A stretch of 64,000 nt of DNA from Lachnospiraceae bacterium AC2031 (GCA_000687975.1 JIAB01000001.1:2084001-2148000), one strand, 5' to 3'; positions 14,009-23,709 are shown, counted from the first letter of the stretch. Notes: a model not told the origin generated them from the letters alone. Numbers and translations: made by a program.

Positions 14009-16510
14009 ATGAAGATTTTTAGACTTGCAAAAGCAAAGATAAAAAAGAATAAGAAGGAATCTATACTTCTCTGCATTCTTTTGACCATATGTATGATACT
14101 CCTTTCTTCCTTCGCTTCATCACTTGTGACTTTTAATAAGATTACTCCTATGGTCATGGAGCAGACGGAATGCTGCAAGAATCAGGTTTTTGTTGATCAG
14201 AAGATTTTCTCTAATGATTTTCTACGTGTTCTTGAGGAGGATGACAGAGTCGAAAGATATACATTTATGAAACTTGAAATTATTGATATGTATAAGTTAC
14301 GTGTGGGTGATGGAGAAGAAAAAGAAAGAGTCTCCCTGTACGTTACATCTGTCGGGGGAGAGGAAAGATTTGAGAAATTTGAACCGCATACATCTTATTC
14401 AAAGGAAGAGCTTAGCGCTGTAGAACATCCGATATATCTTGATGGCTTGGAAGCAAAAAGGTATGAAGTGAACGAAGGTGATACACTGACAATTATTCAT
14501 AAGGATAGAGAATTTACATATACATTTGTTGGTACGTTTAATTCGGGTATGGACTCAACGAACTCTAGAGCTGTAGTGAATGATGAGGATATGGATGTTC
14601 TGGAACAGTATTTTGACACATATGAAGTTATCGGAATTGATCTAGTGGAGGGAGAAGATAACAAGGAATTTTTAAAAGAATATAAGGATCACTGTAACGA
14701 ATTATCTGTTGAGGATATAACAGGTAGTTTTAATATATATGATTACGAAACATTCTTAGAAAATAGTAGTACTAACATGTCTTTAATATCAGCTATTGTT
14801 GGAATAATGGCTGGTATAACAGTCATATCAATAATGGTAATGATAAGACTTAGGATCGTTGGAGATATTAATGATCAGATAGTTTCTATCGGTGTTCTTG
14901 AAGCTTTAGGTTATAGAACTAAAGAGATTGCAAAGTCTTATGTGATTGAATACAGCATACTAGCAACTCTGGGGGTGGTTCTCGGAACACTTCCTGGAGT
15001 GGCGTTCACAAAGTTTCTTGTGCAGCAGACTGCTGGTGGTGTATTAGGTTTTGCTGGAAATACACCTATAGAGATTCTTCCCATAGTTTTTTCAGGAATA
15101 GGAATAATTCTTTTTGTAAGACTTATATCAAGAAAGAAAGCAATGGCTGTAAAGAAGTATCCTCCTGTGCTTGCATTTAGAAAAGGAATTGAAACACATA
15201 GCTTTAAAAGATCTTTCTTTCCTTTAGAAAAGACCAGAGGCAATATACATATCAGACTGGCAATGAAGAGATATGTTGAGAATCTTAAGTCTGATTTTGG
15301 TCTGGTGGTATGTATTTCGGCTATTACTGTAACAATAGTTATAAGCTATATCTTCACGGCATTCTTTAGTAATCCGGATAAGATACTGGATAGCGTTGCG
15401 GGACATGAACTTTGTGACATAAGACTCGAGACTGTAGGTTCTATAGAAGCAGAAGACTTTAAGAAGGAAATAGAATCTATGCCGGAGGTGGATAAAGTAC
15501 TTAGAACATCCACAGGCGAGATGATGACATTTGACGATACTGAAACAAATGTAATGCTTGATATATATGATGATTTTTCGGAAACCACAAATATGCATTT
15601 GAAGGAAGGCAGGCTTCCTGAACATGAAAATGAGATAGCCTTTACAGTTGAAGCGAAGGCCTTTGCACATGTGAGTATGGGTGAAACTGTAACCATGAAG
15701 TATGGAAATGTTACAAGAGATTATGTTGTTACAGGATTTGTTAATTCGCTGATCAATGCAAATACAGCATATCTTACGGAGGATGGATTTAGACTGGTAA
15801 ATCCAGCTTACGCAGCAGATGTCTTTGATATTTATTTAAGAGATGATGTTGATATTGATGAGTTTGCTAAGTTACTGAAGGAACGTTATGGATCAGAGAT
15901 TACTGATATAGTAAATGCAGAGATTACTGGTGACACCTATGAGGAGAAGATAAGAAGTGCTGCAGAAATAAAGATGGCGGAAGAGATGGTGGAACATGGT
16001 GTCAGCTATATGGAATACACCATCCAGATAGATGATACAGTGATAAGAGGTAGTACAAATACCATGAAGATTAATACCCTTTCTATGATAAGACAGGAGT
16101 ATAAATATATGTTAGATATGTTGTTTAACATCTTAATACTCATCTCAGCAGCGCTTATGATAGTTGCAGCAGTAGTTGTTGTACTCATGCTTTCTATCCT
16201 TATGGAATCTACTATCAGAAAGCAATATAGGGACCTGGGAATTATGAAGGGGCTGGGTTACACTTCGAAGGAACTTATGCTTCAGATGGCATTTAGAATT
16301 GTTCCAACAACTATTGTAGCAGTATTCTTTGGATTAATTATGAGCGGTTTTGTGATGGCTCTTACAAATCAGTTTTTAGCGGAAATAAGCTTTTCTGTTA
16401 TTGGTGTTGTAATAGTTGTAATAGCGATAATTCTGTTCTGCTTCTTCTGTAGCTACATAAGCGCAAAGAAAATAAAGAAGATTTCGGTTTATGAACTTAT
16501 GACTGAATAA
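14009..16510 (+). CDS. ABC transporter permease, FtsX-like (833 aa)
   Basis: Large permease with an N-terminal membrane helix (about 17-40), an extracellular domain, then an FtsX block of three helices beginning LISAIVGIMAGITVISIMVMIRLRI. A second helix (ITVTIVISYIFTAFF) leads to another extracellular domain and a C-terminal FtsX block (YMLDMLFNILILISAALMIVAAVVVVLML onward). The REIVGILKALG-like coupling helix appears twice (VSIGVLEALGYRTKEI and DLGIMKGLGYTSKEL). Two FtsX repeats with a large exposed loop is the form of BceB- and MacB-like mechanotransmitters. It forms the membrane part for the ATPase just upstream. Confidence 0.9.
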   Translation: MKIFRLAKAKIKKNKKESILLCILLTICMILLSSFASSLVTFNKITPMVMEQTECCKNQVFVDQKIFSNDFLRVLEEDDRVERYTFMKLEIIDMYKLRVGDGEEKERVSLYVTSVGGEERFEKFEPHTSYSKEELSAVEHPIYLDGLEAKRYEVNEGDTLTIIHKDREFTYTFVGTFNSGMDSTNSRAVVNDEDMDVLEQYFDTYEVIGIDLVEGEDNKEFLKEYKDHCNELSVEDITGSFNIYDYETFLENSSTNMSLISAIVGIMAGITVISIMVMIRLRIVGDINDQIVSIGVLEALGYRTKEIAKSYVIEYSILATLGVVLGTLPGVAFTKFLVQQTAGGVLGFAGNTPIEILPIVFSGIGIILFVRLISRKKAMAVKKYPPVLAFRKGIETHSFKRSFFPLEKTRGNIHIRLAMKRYVENLKSDFGLVVCISAITVTIVISYIFTAFFSNPDKILDSVAGHELCDIRLETVGSIEAEDFKKEIESMPEVDKVLRTSTGEMMTFDDTETNVMLDIYDDFSETTNMHLKEGRLPEHENEIAFTVEAKAFAHVSMGETVTMKYGNVTRDYVVTGFVNSLINANTAYLTEDGFRLVNPAYAADVFDIYLRDDVDIDEFAKLLKERYGSEITDIVNAEITGDTYEEKIRSAAEIKMAEEMVEHGVSYMEYTIQIDDTVIRGSTNTMKINTLSMIRQEYKYMLDMLFNILILISAALMIVAAVVVVLMLSILMESTIRKQYRDLGIMKGLGYTSKELMLQMAFRIVPTTIVAVFFGLIMSGFVMALTNQFLAEISFSVIGVVIVVIAIILFCFFCSYISAKKIKKISVYELMTE

Positions 16511-16525
16511 ATTGAGGAATAAAAC

Positions 16526-18403
16526 ATGAAGAATAAAAAACTAACGGCAGCGCTGCTTGCGTTGTTTATGATATTTGGATCGGCCGTTTCTGGGATTAAT
16601 GTATATGCTGAGGAGCAGTCAGATGAGTATTTCCTTGGAATTGGTTCGGTCAGCAAGATGTATGCAACCACGGCAGTCATGCAGCTTAAAGATAAGGGAC
16701 TTGTGGATCTGGATGCGCCAGTTACGGACTATATAGATGACTTTAAGATGGCAGATGAAAGATATAAGGATATTACTGTCAGGATGCTGATGAACCATAC
16801 TTCGGGACTTATGGGAACGGTATATTATGATTCGTTTCGCTTCGACAGTGTTGGTACAGAGTATCATGAAAACTTCCTGAAGATCCTGAGTCAGCAGAGA
16901 CTAAAGGCTGATCCGGGTGAGTATAATTGCTATTGCAACGACGGCTTTACTCTTCTTGAGATTATAGTCGAGAGAGTGACAGGTATGAGCTTTACAGAGT
17001 ATCTGGAAGAAAATATCTGTGAGCCTATGGATATGAATAATACTTATACAATCTGGAATGCTCCTGATATGGAGAACCAGGCTCCATATTATTCGAGAAG
17101 TGGAATACAGATGGCGCCTGAGTGTACCCAGCTTGTGGGAGCGGGTGGAATTCTTTCCACATCTGATGATCTCTGCCGTTTTGGAACAAGCTTCTTCCGT
17201 GGAGATGAAACACTTTTATCAGAAACTTCAAAAAAGGAAATGGAACTCCCAAGCAAAACGTTCTTAAGTACTTCTGGTTATGGCTTAGGTTGGGACACAG
17301 TTAATAATCCTGACTACGAGGCTGCAGGAGTTAAGGTTATATCAAAGGGTGGAGACACGCTGGCACAGCATGCATCTCTTGTGGTTGCACCAGAAGAAAA
17401 AATCAGTGCGGCAGTGGTTAGTTCAGGTGGTGCGAGTAGCTTTAATCAGGATATAGCCTGTGCGCTTATGGATATCGCCCTTGAAGAAAAAGGAATTAAG
17501 GTTGAGCATCCTGTGGAGTCCTTTAAGGAAACTGTGGACAAGGTGCCAGAGGAATATCTCCAGTATGAAGGTGTATATACGTATGGAGACGCTTTATTAA
17601 AGCTCAGTTTTCCAGAAGGAAAATATATGTGCCTCGAATCATTAACTGCAGAGAATCCATTTGAAGAGCAGTACTTATATACATCTGATGATAAGTTTGT
17701 AAAGGTAACAGGTGATGTTGAATCAGGAACAGCTGTTCAGGAAAGACCAATAAGTACTCTTACTTTTAAAGATATAGATGGGAAAATTTACGTGGTGGAT
17801 GAAACAGGATCAGTCATCCTGGGGAGAACTGAAGATAGTACCGCAAGTGATGCGGCTATAGAGTCTTGGAACAAGAGAGATGGCAAGACTTACTACCTAT
17901 ATAACTGCGGATATGCTGACAGTTTTTATGCTGAAGGATTTAAGAATACTCTCGTTACATCTGAAGATGCGTCAGGTTTTGTAAATGGGTATACCATTAT
18001 AGATGAAACTCATGCAATGAACCTTGTAGAGATACCAGGTGATGCTTCAAGAGATATAAATGATATAGAAATAATCGAAGAGGATGGAGCGGAGATTCTT
18101 ACATATCCTGGTCAGGAATATCAGTATATTTCAGAAGATGCAATTCCTCTGTTTGATAAAACCACAAAGACAGTGACTCTCACAGCTGGAAAGGCCAGCT
18201 GGTTTAAGCTAGATGGAGTAGATAATACTATCCTTAAGTTAACTCTACCTAAAAATTCTTCCTGTTATGTTTATGATCAGAAAGGAAATATAGTATATTC
18301 AAGCTTTATGGTTGGATATGGAGATAGCGTTCCACTACCTAGTTATGGTATGATAGTATTTGTTGGAGAAACTGGCTCTAAAGTTACTGTTGGAAGAAAG
18401 TAG
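16526..18403 (+). CDS. Secreted serine hydrolase, class C beta-lactamase/PBP-like (625 aa)
   Basis: Signal peptide (about 1-28, ending VYAEE), so exported. Catalytic motifs of the beta-lactamase superfamily are present: S-V-S-K at 41-44 (nucleophile Ser41) very close to the mature N-terminus, and Y-C-N at 136-138 for YxN. The third motif is not obvious; a KGGD at about 276 is the best candidate. The C-terminal 250 residues form an added beta-rich domain. Such proteins may be esterases, D-Ala peptidases or drug hydrolases. Lying between exporter and two-component genes with 15-nt and 31-nt gaps, it is likely part of the same envelope-stress response. Confidence 0.85.
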   Translation: MKNKKLTAALLALFMIFGSAVSGINVYAEEQSDEYFLGIGSVSKMYATTAVMQLKDKGLVDLDAPVTDYIDDFKMADERYKDITVRMLMNHTSGLMGTVYYDSFRFDSVGTEYHENFLKILSQQRLKADPGEYNCYCNDGFTLLEIIVERVTGMSFTEYLEENICEPMDMNNTYTIWNAPDMENQAPYYSRSGIQMAPECTQLVGAGGILSTSDDLCRFGTSFFRGDETLLSETSKKEMELPSKTFLSTSGYGLGWDTVNNPDYEAAGVKVISKGGDTLAQHASLVVAPEEKISAAVVSSGGASSFNQDIACALMDIALEEKGIKVEHPVESFKETVDKVPEEYLQYEGVYTYGDALLKLSFPEGKYMCLESLTAENPFEEQYLYTSDDKFVKVTGDVESGTAVQERPISTLTFKDIDGKIYVVDETGSVILGRTEDSTASDAAIESWNKRDGKTYYLYNCGYADSFYAEGFKNTLVTSEDASGFVNGYTIIDETHAMNLVEIPGDASRDINDIEIIEEDGAEILTYPGQEYQYISEDAIPLFDKTTKTVTLTAGKASWFKLDGVDNTILKLTLPKNSSCYVYDQKGNIVYSSFMVGYGDSVPLPSYGMIVFVGETGSKVTVGRK

Positions 18404-18434
18404 TAAGAAGCTAATAAGTTGAGGGTAAGAGAAA

Positions 18435-19163
18435 ATGGAATACAAATGTCTGATCGTGGACGATGATATTACCATCGCGGAAAACACAGCAGAATACTTT
18501 AATATTTTCGATATTAAGACGGCATTTGTCACAAGCTACGATGAAGCTATAAGTTTCCTGGAGGGAAATGAAACGTCTCTGGTGCTGCTGGATATCAATC
18601 TGGGTGATAAATCTGGGTTTGAACTTTGCAAGAAGATCCGTCAGGAATTCGATATGCCGATTCTTTTTGTCAGCGCAAGAAAGAGTGATGATGATATACT
18701 AACAGCCCTTAATATAGGAGGCGATGATTATATCAGTAAGCCATTTACTCTTAATATTCTACTTGCTAAGGTTAAGGCAGTTCTTGCCCGCTATGAAAAG
18801 GCAGTAAGTATGGCGAAAGAACAGCAGAAGCCATCTGAGGAACCATCGGGTGAATTAGGTGATGCCGGAAGAATTAGTATTACTGATACCATTTTACTTG
18901 ATACATCGACTCATAAGATCATCAAAGATGGAGAAGAGATTGATCTTAAGGTAAGAGAATACAACATGCTTCTATATCTGCTTAACAATAGAGGCCGAGT
19001 TATTACCAAGGATGAGCTTCTTAAGAATGCCTGGGATGATGAGTTTTTAGGTGAAGGAACCCTTCCGGTTCATGCCAGAAGACTTAGGGTAAAACTTGAG
19101 AAAGATCCTGATAATCCAGAGATATTAAAGACTATCTGGGGTGTGGGGTATATAGTTGAATGA
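18435..19163 (+). CDS. OmpR-family response regulator (242 aa)
   Basis: Receiver domain with acidic pocket VDDD (8-11), phospho-Asp53 in LLDINLG, and Lys in ISKPF. A Ser/Glu-rich linker leads to a winged helix ending VRRLRVKLE-like (ARRLRVKLEKDP) and TIWGVGYIVE. It overlaps the kinase start (ATGA), so they are translationally coupled. Direct repeats upstream of the ABC operon are plausible binding sites. Confidence 0.93.
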   Translation: MEYKCLIVDDDITIAENTAEYFNIFDIKTAFVTSYDEAISFLEGNETSLVLLDINLGDKSGFELCKKIRQEFDMPILFVSARKSDDDILTALNIGGDDYISKPFTLNILLAKVKAVLARYEKAVSMAKEQQKPSEEPSGELGDAGRISITDTILLDTSTHKIIKDGEEIDLKVREYNMLLYLLNNRGRVITKDELLKNAWDDEFLGEGTLPVHARRLRVKLEKDPDNPEILKTIWGVGYIVE

Positions 19164-20437
19164 CGAGAGGATTTAGAAAATTCTTCATATTTTTAACGCT
19201 AGTTTTAATTGTATCGATCTCGCTACTTATTATAGTGGCGAGGTCGACTTACTATGTGGAGATAGATGGAGTTGAGCTAAATGGAATCGTACAGACTGCG
19301 AAGGAAAACTGGAGTGACCTCAGTGTCCTGGACAGTAAGAATTATGATAAGGATATTCTGGTTCTGAGCAGCAATAATGAAGTTCTGTATTCCACATCGG
19401 ATAAGATTTTTAAAAATATCAAATCCCCTCTTGATGCAGTGCAGCAGGGGATGATCACCATGACGGTAAATGATTCGGAACTCTTTATGGGTACGGTGAT
19501 AATACCTAATCCATCTAAGCTTATGTTTGAAAGTGGTGTTCAAAAGCTTTTTCTGATTTCCATACTGATTGCGATGTTAATGATAATCTCTTATATATCA
19601 TTTATCGTTTATATCAATAAGAGGGTGATAGTACCTTTCAAAAAAATGAAGGAGTTTGCTGGGGCCATCGCTCAGGGCAGATTGGACGAACCGCTTATGA
19701 TGGACAAGGGCAACATCTTTGGCGCCTTCACTGAAAGCTTCGATATCATGAGAGAGGAACTGAAGGCGGCCAGACAACGAGAGATAGATCTTAAGATGGA
19801 AGAGAAGGAACTGGTGGCGTCACTCAGTCATGATCTTAAGACTCCGGTAACAGGCATAAAGGCTATATGCAGCGTCGTGGCTGTTAAGGTTGAGGATGAA
19901 TACATCAAGGGTAAGATAAAAAATATTGAGCAGAAGACTGAGGAAATCAACACTCTTGTAAGTGATCTTCTTTCATCAGCTCTTGAAGATTTGGGTGAGA
20001 TGAATGTTAATCTTACCGAGGAAACCTCTGAAATACTCAAAACAATTGTGGAGGAACACGACATCCAGGGCAAGGTTACAGCCACAGATATTCCGGAGTG
20101 TATACTAAGAATTGACCGTAATCGATTGTCTCAGGTAATAGGAAATGTTATCAGCAATTCTTATAAATATGCAGACACAAAGATTGATATATGTTATAAA
20201 TATAGCGAAAAATTTCTTGAGATGAAGATAAAAGATTACGGTGAAGGCGTGGATGAGAATGAACTGGGATTCCTTACAAATAAGTTCTACAGAGGTAAGA
20301 AGAACTCTGCAGGCAAGGAAGGAAGCGGACTAGGTCTTTACATATCCAGTGAGCTCATGAAGAAGATGAATGGTCAGCTTTATTGCTTGTCTGAGGACCA
20401 GGGCTTCGAAGTTATTATAATGATCCCGCTGGCGTAA
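19160..20437 (+). CDS. Sensor histidine kinase (425 aa)
   Basis: Two membrane segments (about 8-27 and 129-152) enclose an extracellular loop of about 100 residues, so unlike the BceS type it has a real external sensor. HAMP follows, then HisKA with SLSHDLKTP (phospho-His about 222), and HATPase with NVISNSYKYA, DYGEGV and GSGLGLYIS. Cognate partner of the overlapping response regulator. It likely senses envelope damage or a peptide exported by the upstream ABC system. Confidence 0.93.
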   Translation: MTRGFRKFFIFLTLVLIVSISLLIIVARSTYYVEIDGVELNGIVQTAKENWSDLSVLDSKNYDKDILVLSSNNEVLYSTSDKIFKNIKSPLDAVQQGMITMTVNDSELFMGTVIIPNPSKLMFESGVQKLFLISILIAMLMIISYISFIVYINKRVIVPFKKMKEFAGAIAQGRLDEPLMMDKGNIFGAFTESFDIMREELKAARQREIDLKMEEKELVASLSHDLKTPVTGIKAICSVVAVKVEDEYIKGKIKNIEQKTEEINTLVSDLLSSALEDLGEMNVNLTEETSEILKTIVEEHDIQGKVTATDIPECILRIDRNRLSQVIGNVISNSYKYADTKIDICYKYSEKFLEMKIKDYGEGVDENELGFLTNKFYRGKKNSAGKEGSGLGLYISSELMKKMNGQLYCLSEDQGFEVIIMIPLA

Positions 20438-20450
20438 ATAGGAGTAATTG

Positions 20451-21608
20451 ATGAATGAAGTAAAGATTGAAGAAATAAAAAAGTGGCCAAAGGATTCATA
20501 TACACTTATAGATATTCGTGACGAAGGACTTGTGGCCTATGGTATGATCCAGGGGGCGGTTCATATTCCAGAGGAGGAACTGCTTAATAGTGATTGTCCA
20601 AAGCTGGATGAGATACCTAAAGAAAATAAAATGGTATTCTACTGCGAAATAGGTCGAAGAACTAGAGAGATAGAAGAACTTCCATGCCTTAAGGAAAGCC
20701 TGGAGGAAAGAGGATGTTATAGTCTTGAGGGCGGCTATGTAGGTTATATCAGATCTGGACTTCAGGATGAGGATGCAATAAAGGAAAAGAAGGAGAAGGC
20801 TGAGAAAAGTATACAGAAGAAGTTTCATAAACAGTTATTTTCTCCGTTTGCAAAGGCTTGTAAAAACTATCAGTTGATAGAAGAGGGAGATCATATCGCT
20901 GTATGTATCTCTGGCGGAAAAGATTCTATGCTGATGGCTAAGCTTTTCCAGGAAATACAAAGACACAGAAAGGTGAATTTTGATCTTACCTTCCTGGTAA
21001 TGGATCCGGGATATAATCAGGCGAACCGAGAGCTGATCGAGAGCAACGCCAAGGCTCTGGGTATACCAATAACTATATTTGAAAGTGATATATTTGATAC
21101 AGTCGACACAATAGAGAAAAGTCCTTGCTATCTCTGTGCCAGAATGAGAAGAGGATATCTTTACAGTAAGGCACAGGAACTGGGATGTAATAAGATAGCT
21201 CTGGGACATCACTATGATGATGTTATAGAGACGATCCTTATGGGAATGCTTTACGGAGCGCAGGTACAGACCATGATGCCTAAGCTTCATAGTACAAACT
21301 TTGAAGGAATGGAACTTATCCGTCCTCTTTACCTTGTGCGCGAAAGCGATATCATCGCATGGAGAGATTATAATGAGCTACACTTCTTACAGTGTGCATG
21401 CCATTTTACTGATACATGTACCACATGTCATGAGGATGGAACGACATCTTCAAAAAGACTGGAAACAAAGAAGCTTATTGCTCGTCTAAAAGAAGAGAAT
21501 CCATATGTTGAATCCAACATATTTAACAGCGTGGAAAATGTAAATCTGGATACTGTAATCTGCTACAAGCAGAAGGGCGTGAGACACCACTTCTTAGATG
21601 AATACTAG
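20451..21608 (+). CDS. Rhodanese-TtcA/TtuA-type tRNA thiolation fusion (385 aa)
   Basis: Residues 1-105 are a rhodanese domain with Cys65 in VFYCEIGRRTRE, which can carry a persulfide. From about 110 to the end is a PP-loop ATPase of the TtcA/TtuA family: S-G-G-K-D-S at 154-159 binds ATP, and C226-x-x-C229 in SPCYLCARMRRG fits the Fe-S cluster ligands, with further cysteines in QCACHFTDTCTTC. TtcA makes 2-thiocytidine in tRNA; TtuA thiolates U54. Fusion to a sulfur donor is chemically sensible. Start ATG 20451 has GGAG 6 nt upstream. It follows the kinase by 13 nt, so is probably in that operon. Confidence 0.85.
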   Translation: MNEVKIEEIKKWPKDSYTLIDIRDEGLVAYGMIQGAVHIPEEELLNSDCPKLDEIPKENKMVFYCEIGRRTREIEELPCLKESLEERGCYSLEGGYVGYIRSGLQDEDAIKEKKEKAEKSIQKKFHKQLFSPFAKACKNYQLIEEGDHIAVCISGGKDSMLMAKLFQEIQRHRKVNFDLTFLVMDPGYNQANRELIESNAKALGIPITIFESDIFDTVDTIEKSPCYLCARMRRGYLYSKAQELGCNKIALGHHYDDVIETILMGMLYGAQVQTMMPKLHSTNFEGMELIRPLYLVRESDIIAWRDYNELHFLQCACHFTDTCTTCHEDGTTSSKRLETKKLIARLKEENPYVESNIFNSVENVNLDTVICYKQKGVRHHFLDEY

Positions 21609-21648
21609 AATCACGAGATTCCTGATCAGGATTAAATGAGGTGCTAAT

Positions 21649-22392
21649 ATGGAACCTACAAAAGATAGTGAAAGAATAGAACCAATAAAAGATGGCGAAA
21701 AACAAGAACCAATAAAAGATGGCGAAAAACAAGAACCAATAAAAGATGGTGATATAGTAATAATTCAAAGTAATGCTAGAGATAATATAAGTATTGTACT
21801 TAATGCAATCATTATTGGTCTTGCTTTGGCAGGAGTGTCCCAGATGGTCAAAAACGTGGATACAGACGGTGCACTGATGTCATCAGGGCTTGATAACCTT
21901 AAGTATTATACCGTACTGTCTAATATATTCTGTATGATCATGGCTATAGTCTTCATTGTACTCAATTTGATGAATAAAAAATGTCCTATCCTTCCGAAGC
22001 TTATGGCTGCGGCGGCGGTGGGGCTAACATTTGTTATTGTTGCTTTCTTTCTCGCACCTATGTATCCTGACCTGGATATGTATGATGGAGCCAATGAATT
22101 CTTTCATCGATGGGTTCCGATTGTGGCTGTGGTCGAATTCATCATGTTTGAACAGGAAAAAAAGATGCCTTTCAGGTATACGTTTATCGCAGCCGGTACA
22201 TCAGTGGCGTATGGTCTCTTTTATCTTGTAAATATATTGCTAAATGGTATCGGCACCTGGCCTGATACTAATGACTGGTATGGTTTCTTAAATTGGGGTT
22301 ACCTAGTAGGAATAGTTATTTTCCTTGTTGTTGTTTTAATGAACTGGATCATAGCTTTGCTTTTGTGGTTGATCAAGCAAAAGGTAAAGTGA
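21649..22392 (+). CDS. Six-TM integral membrane protein, Pr6Pr-like (247 aa)
   Basis: An N-terminal charged tail with three copies of an EPIKDGEKQ-type 9-residue repeat (27-bp units) precedes six membrane helices: SIVLNAIIIGLALAG, YYTVLSNIFCMIMAIVF, LMAAAAVGLTFVIVAFFL, WVPIVAVVEFIMF, FIAAGTSVAYGLFYLV and LVGIVIFLVVVLMNWIIALL. The LKYYTVLSN and FFHRWVP motifs match the Pr6Pr family (FAR-17a/AIG1-like). Function is unknown, though relatives include possible lipid hydrolases. It converges with a tetR gene, with only 2 nt between stops. Confidence 0.7.
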   Translation: MEPTKDSERIEPIKDGEKQEPIKDGEKQEPIKDGDIVIIQSNARDNISIVLNAIIIGLALAGVSQMVKNVDTDGALMSSGLDNLKYYTVLSNIFCMIMAIVFIVLNLMNKKCPILPKLMAAAAVGLTFVIVAFFLAPMYPDLDMYDGANEFFHRWVPIVAVVEFIMFEQEKKMPFRYTFIAAGTSVAYGLFYLVNILLNGIGTWPDTNDWYGFLNWGYLVGIVIFLVVVLMNWIIALLLWLIKQKVK

Positions 22393-22394
22393 AA

Positions 22395-22937
22395 TTAGAT
22401 TCGTTTCAGATATTCTTCGAGTGTTTCCTTGATATGTTCTGGGGAATCCTTCATTCCTCGGTCGACCCACTTGAAGATAACATTCCATATTGCGCCAATG
22501 TTGAAGGCAATCAGATAATCTGGCTCCAGCTCGCCGATAAGTGTGCAGAAGGGATTCTCGCTAAGATCAAGAGATTCATTGAGTTCTGGTATTACCTTAT
22601 TGAGTTTGAGAAGTAACAGATATAGCAGGTTATCTTTATGAAGAAGGGCCAGCAATTCTCTATTCTTATCGCAGAACTCAAAGATGACAGTAAGCGGTCC
22701 ATCAGAAGCTTTTGTAAGAGCCTGAACATAATCGTATATCGCGCTATTAATTATGGAATCAAGTACGTCATCTTTAGATGTAAAATTATTATAGAATGTT
22801 TTTCTTTCAATCTTTGCCTCAAGAGCAATCTGTTTTACAGTAATTTCAGAAAAGGGGTAATCCTGCATAAGTCTTATGAATGCAGCGATTATCTCTTTTT
22901 TTGAATATATAGCTGATGGATTTGTTGATTCTCTCAT
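22395..22937 (-). CDS. TetR family regulator (180 aa)
   Basis: N-terminal helix-turn-helix (IIAAFIRLMQDYPFSEITVKQIALEAKIERKTFYNNFTSKDDVL, about 13-57) of the TetR type, with a C-terminal domain like TetR_C_8. Divergent from the HXXEE gene. The region between holds two TACACA/TGTGTA inverted repeats, so it probably represses both itself and 23126. The ribosome site is weak (AAAAGAGAAAT). Confidence 0.9.
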   Translation of the reverse strand: MRESTNPSAIYSKKEIIAAFIRLMQDYPFSEITVKQIALEAKIERKTFYNNFTSKDDVLDSIINSAIYDYVQALTKASDGPLTVIFEFCDKNRELLALLHKDNLLYLLLLKLNKVIPELNESLDLSENPFCTLIGELEPDYLIAFNIGAIWNVIFKWVDRGMKDSPEHIKETLEEYLKRI

Positions 22938-23013
22938 ACTTATTTCTCTTTTCTATACGACTTGATTTTATTGAAAATCATCTGAAAATATTCATTTATT
23001 CTTTCGTGAAAAG

Positions 23014-23107
23014 TACACATATATTCAAAATTGTGTAACTTTCTTCGGAAGTGTTTACCCGATGTATATTATATCGTATTATACCCTAAAATGTACACAG
23101 GTGTGTA
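23014..23107 (+). promoter_or_regulatory. TetR operators and promoter for HXXEE gene
   Basis: Promoter TTTACC (23054-23059), 17 nt, TATTAT (23077-23082). A perfect palindrome TACACA-GG-TGTGTA sits at 23094-23107, right at the expected start of transcription. A second TACACA (23014-23019) / TGTGTA (23032-23037) pair with a 12-nt spacer lies nearer tetR. Typical repressor-operator geometry. Confidence 0.65.
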
Positions 23108-23125
23108 AATTAAAAGAGGGCGAAA

Positions 23126-23698
23126 ATGAAAGAATATTTGTTGCTTTTACCACTAATTTTTATATTCCATGACATGGAGGAAGTAGTCGGATTCTGTTGG
23201 TTCTTCAGGAAGAATCCATGGCTTTATGACAGGTTCCCCAAGGTGATGAATGCGTACCGAGGAATCACAAATGAAGGAATGGCGGCTGGCGTGTATGAGG
23301 AGTTTATCCCATTCTTCGGCGTGAGCTTACTGGCTTATTACTTTCCTTGCAAAGTGTTATATGCTCTTTGGTTTGGATTCTTCCTTTCCCTGGCGGCGCA
23401 TTTTATAGTTCATATTGGACATACCATATATCTGAGAAAGTACATTCCAAGTTTTATTACAAGTGTTATATGTCTTCCGGTCAGCGTAAGTATTCTTCTT
23501 AGATGTGCAAGGGTTATGACATTTGACGTCGTTACTGTTATAGCTATCGTGGCAAGTATTCTGCTTATGATGGTGAATCTAAAACTGGCACATGCGGTGG
23601 CGCACTACGTAAATGAAAGAATAACCTCACAAGACTTTACTTTGATGGATCAAGGTCTTAATTCAATGGATCAAGGCCTTAATTCAATGGATAAATGA
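23126..23698 (+). CDS. HXXEE domain membrane protein (190 aa)
   Basis: FHDMEE (about 14-19) is the family's H-x-x-E-E motif, followed by five or so membrane helices (FFGVSLLAYYFPC, ALWFGFFLSLAAHFIVHIGHT, PSFITSVICLPVSVSILL, VVTVIAIVASILLMMV) and a second His pair (HFIVHIGH) that may bind metal. Function of the family is unknown. The C-terminus has two tandem 21-bp duplications (MDQGLNS). Overlaps the FMN reductase reading region by a few bases, so cotranscribed with it under the TetR operators. Confidence 0.82.
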   Translation: MKEYLLLLPLIFIFHDMEEVVGFCWFFRKNPWLYDRFPKVMNAYRGITNEGMAAGVYEEFIPFFGVSLLAYYFPCKVLYALWFGFFLSLAAHFIVHIGHTIYLRKYIPSFITSVICLPVSVSILLRCARVMTFDVVTVIAIVASILLMMVNLKLAHAVAHYVNERITSQDFTLMDQGLNSMDQGLNSMDK

Positions 23699-23709
23699 GG
23701 GGTGAAAGA

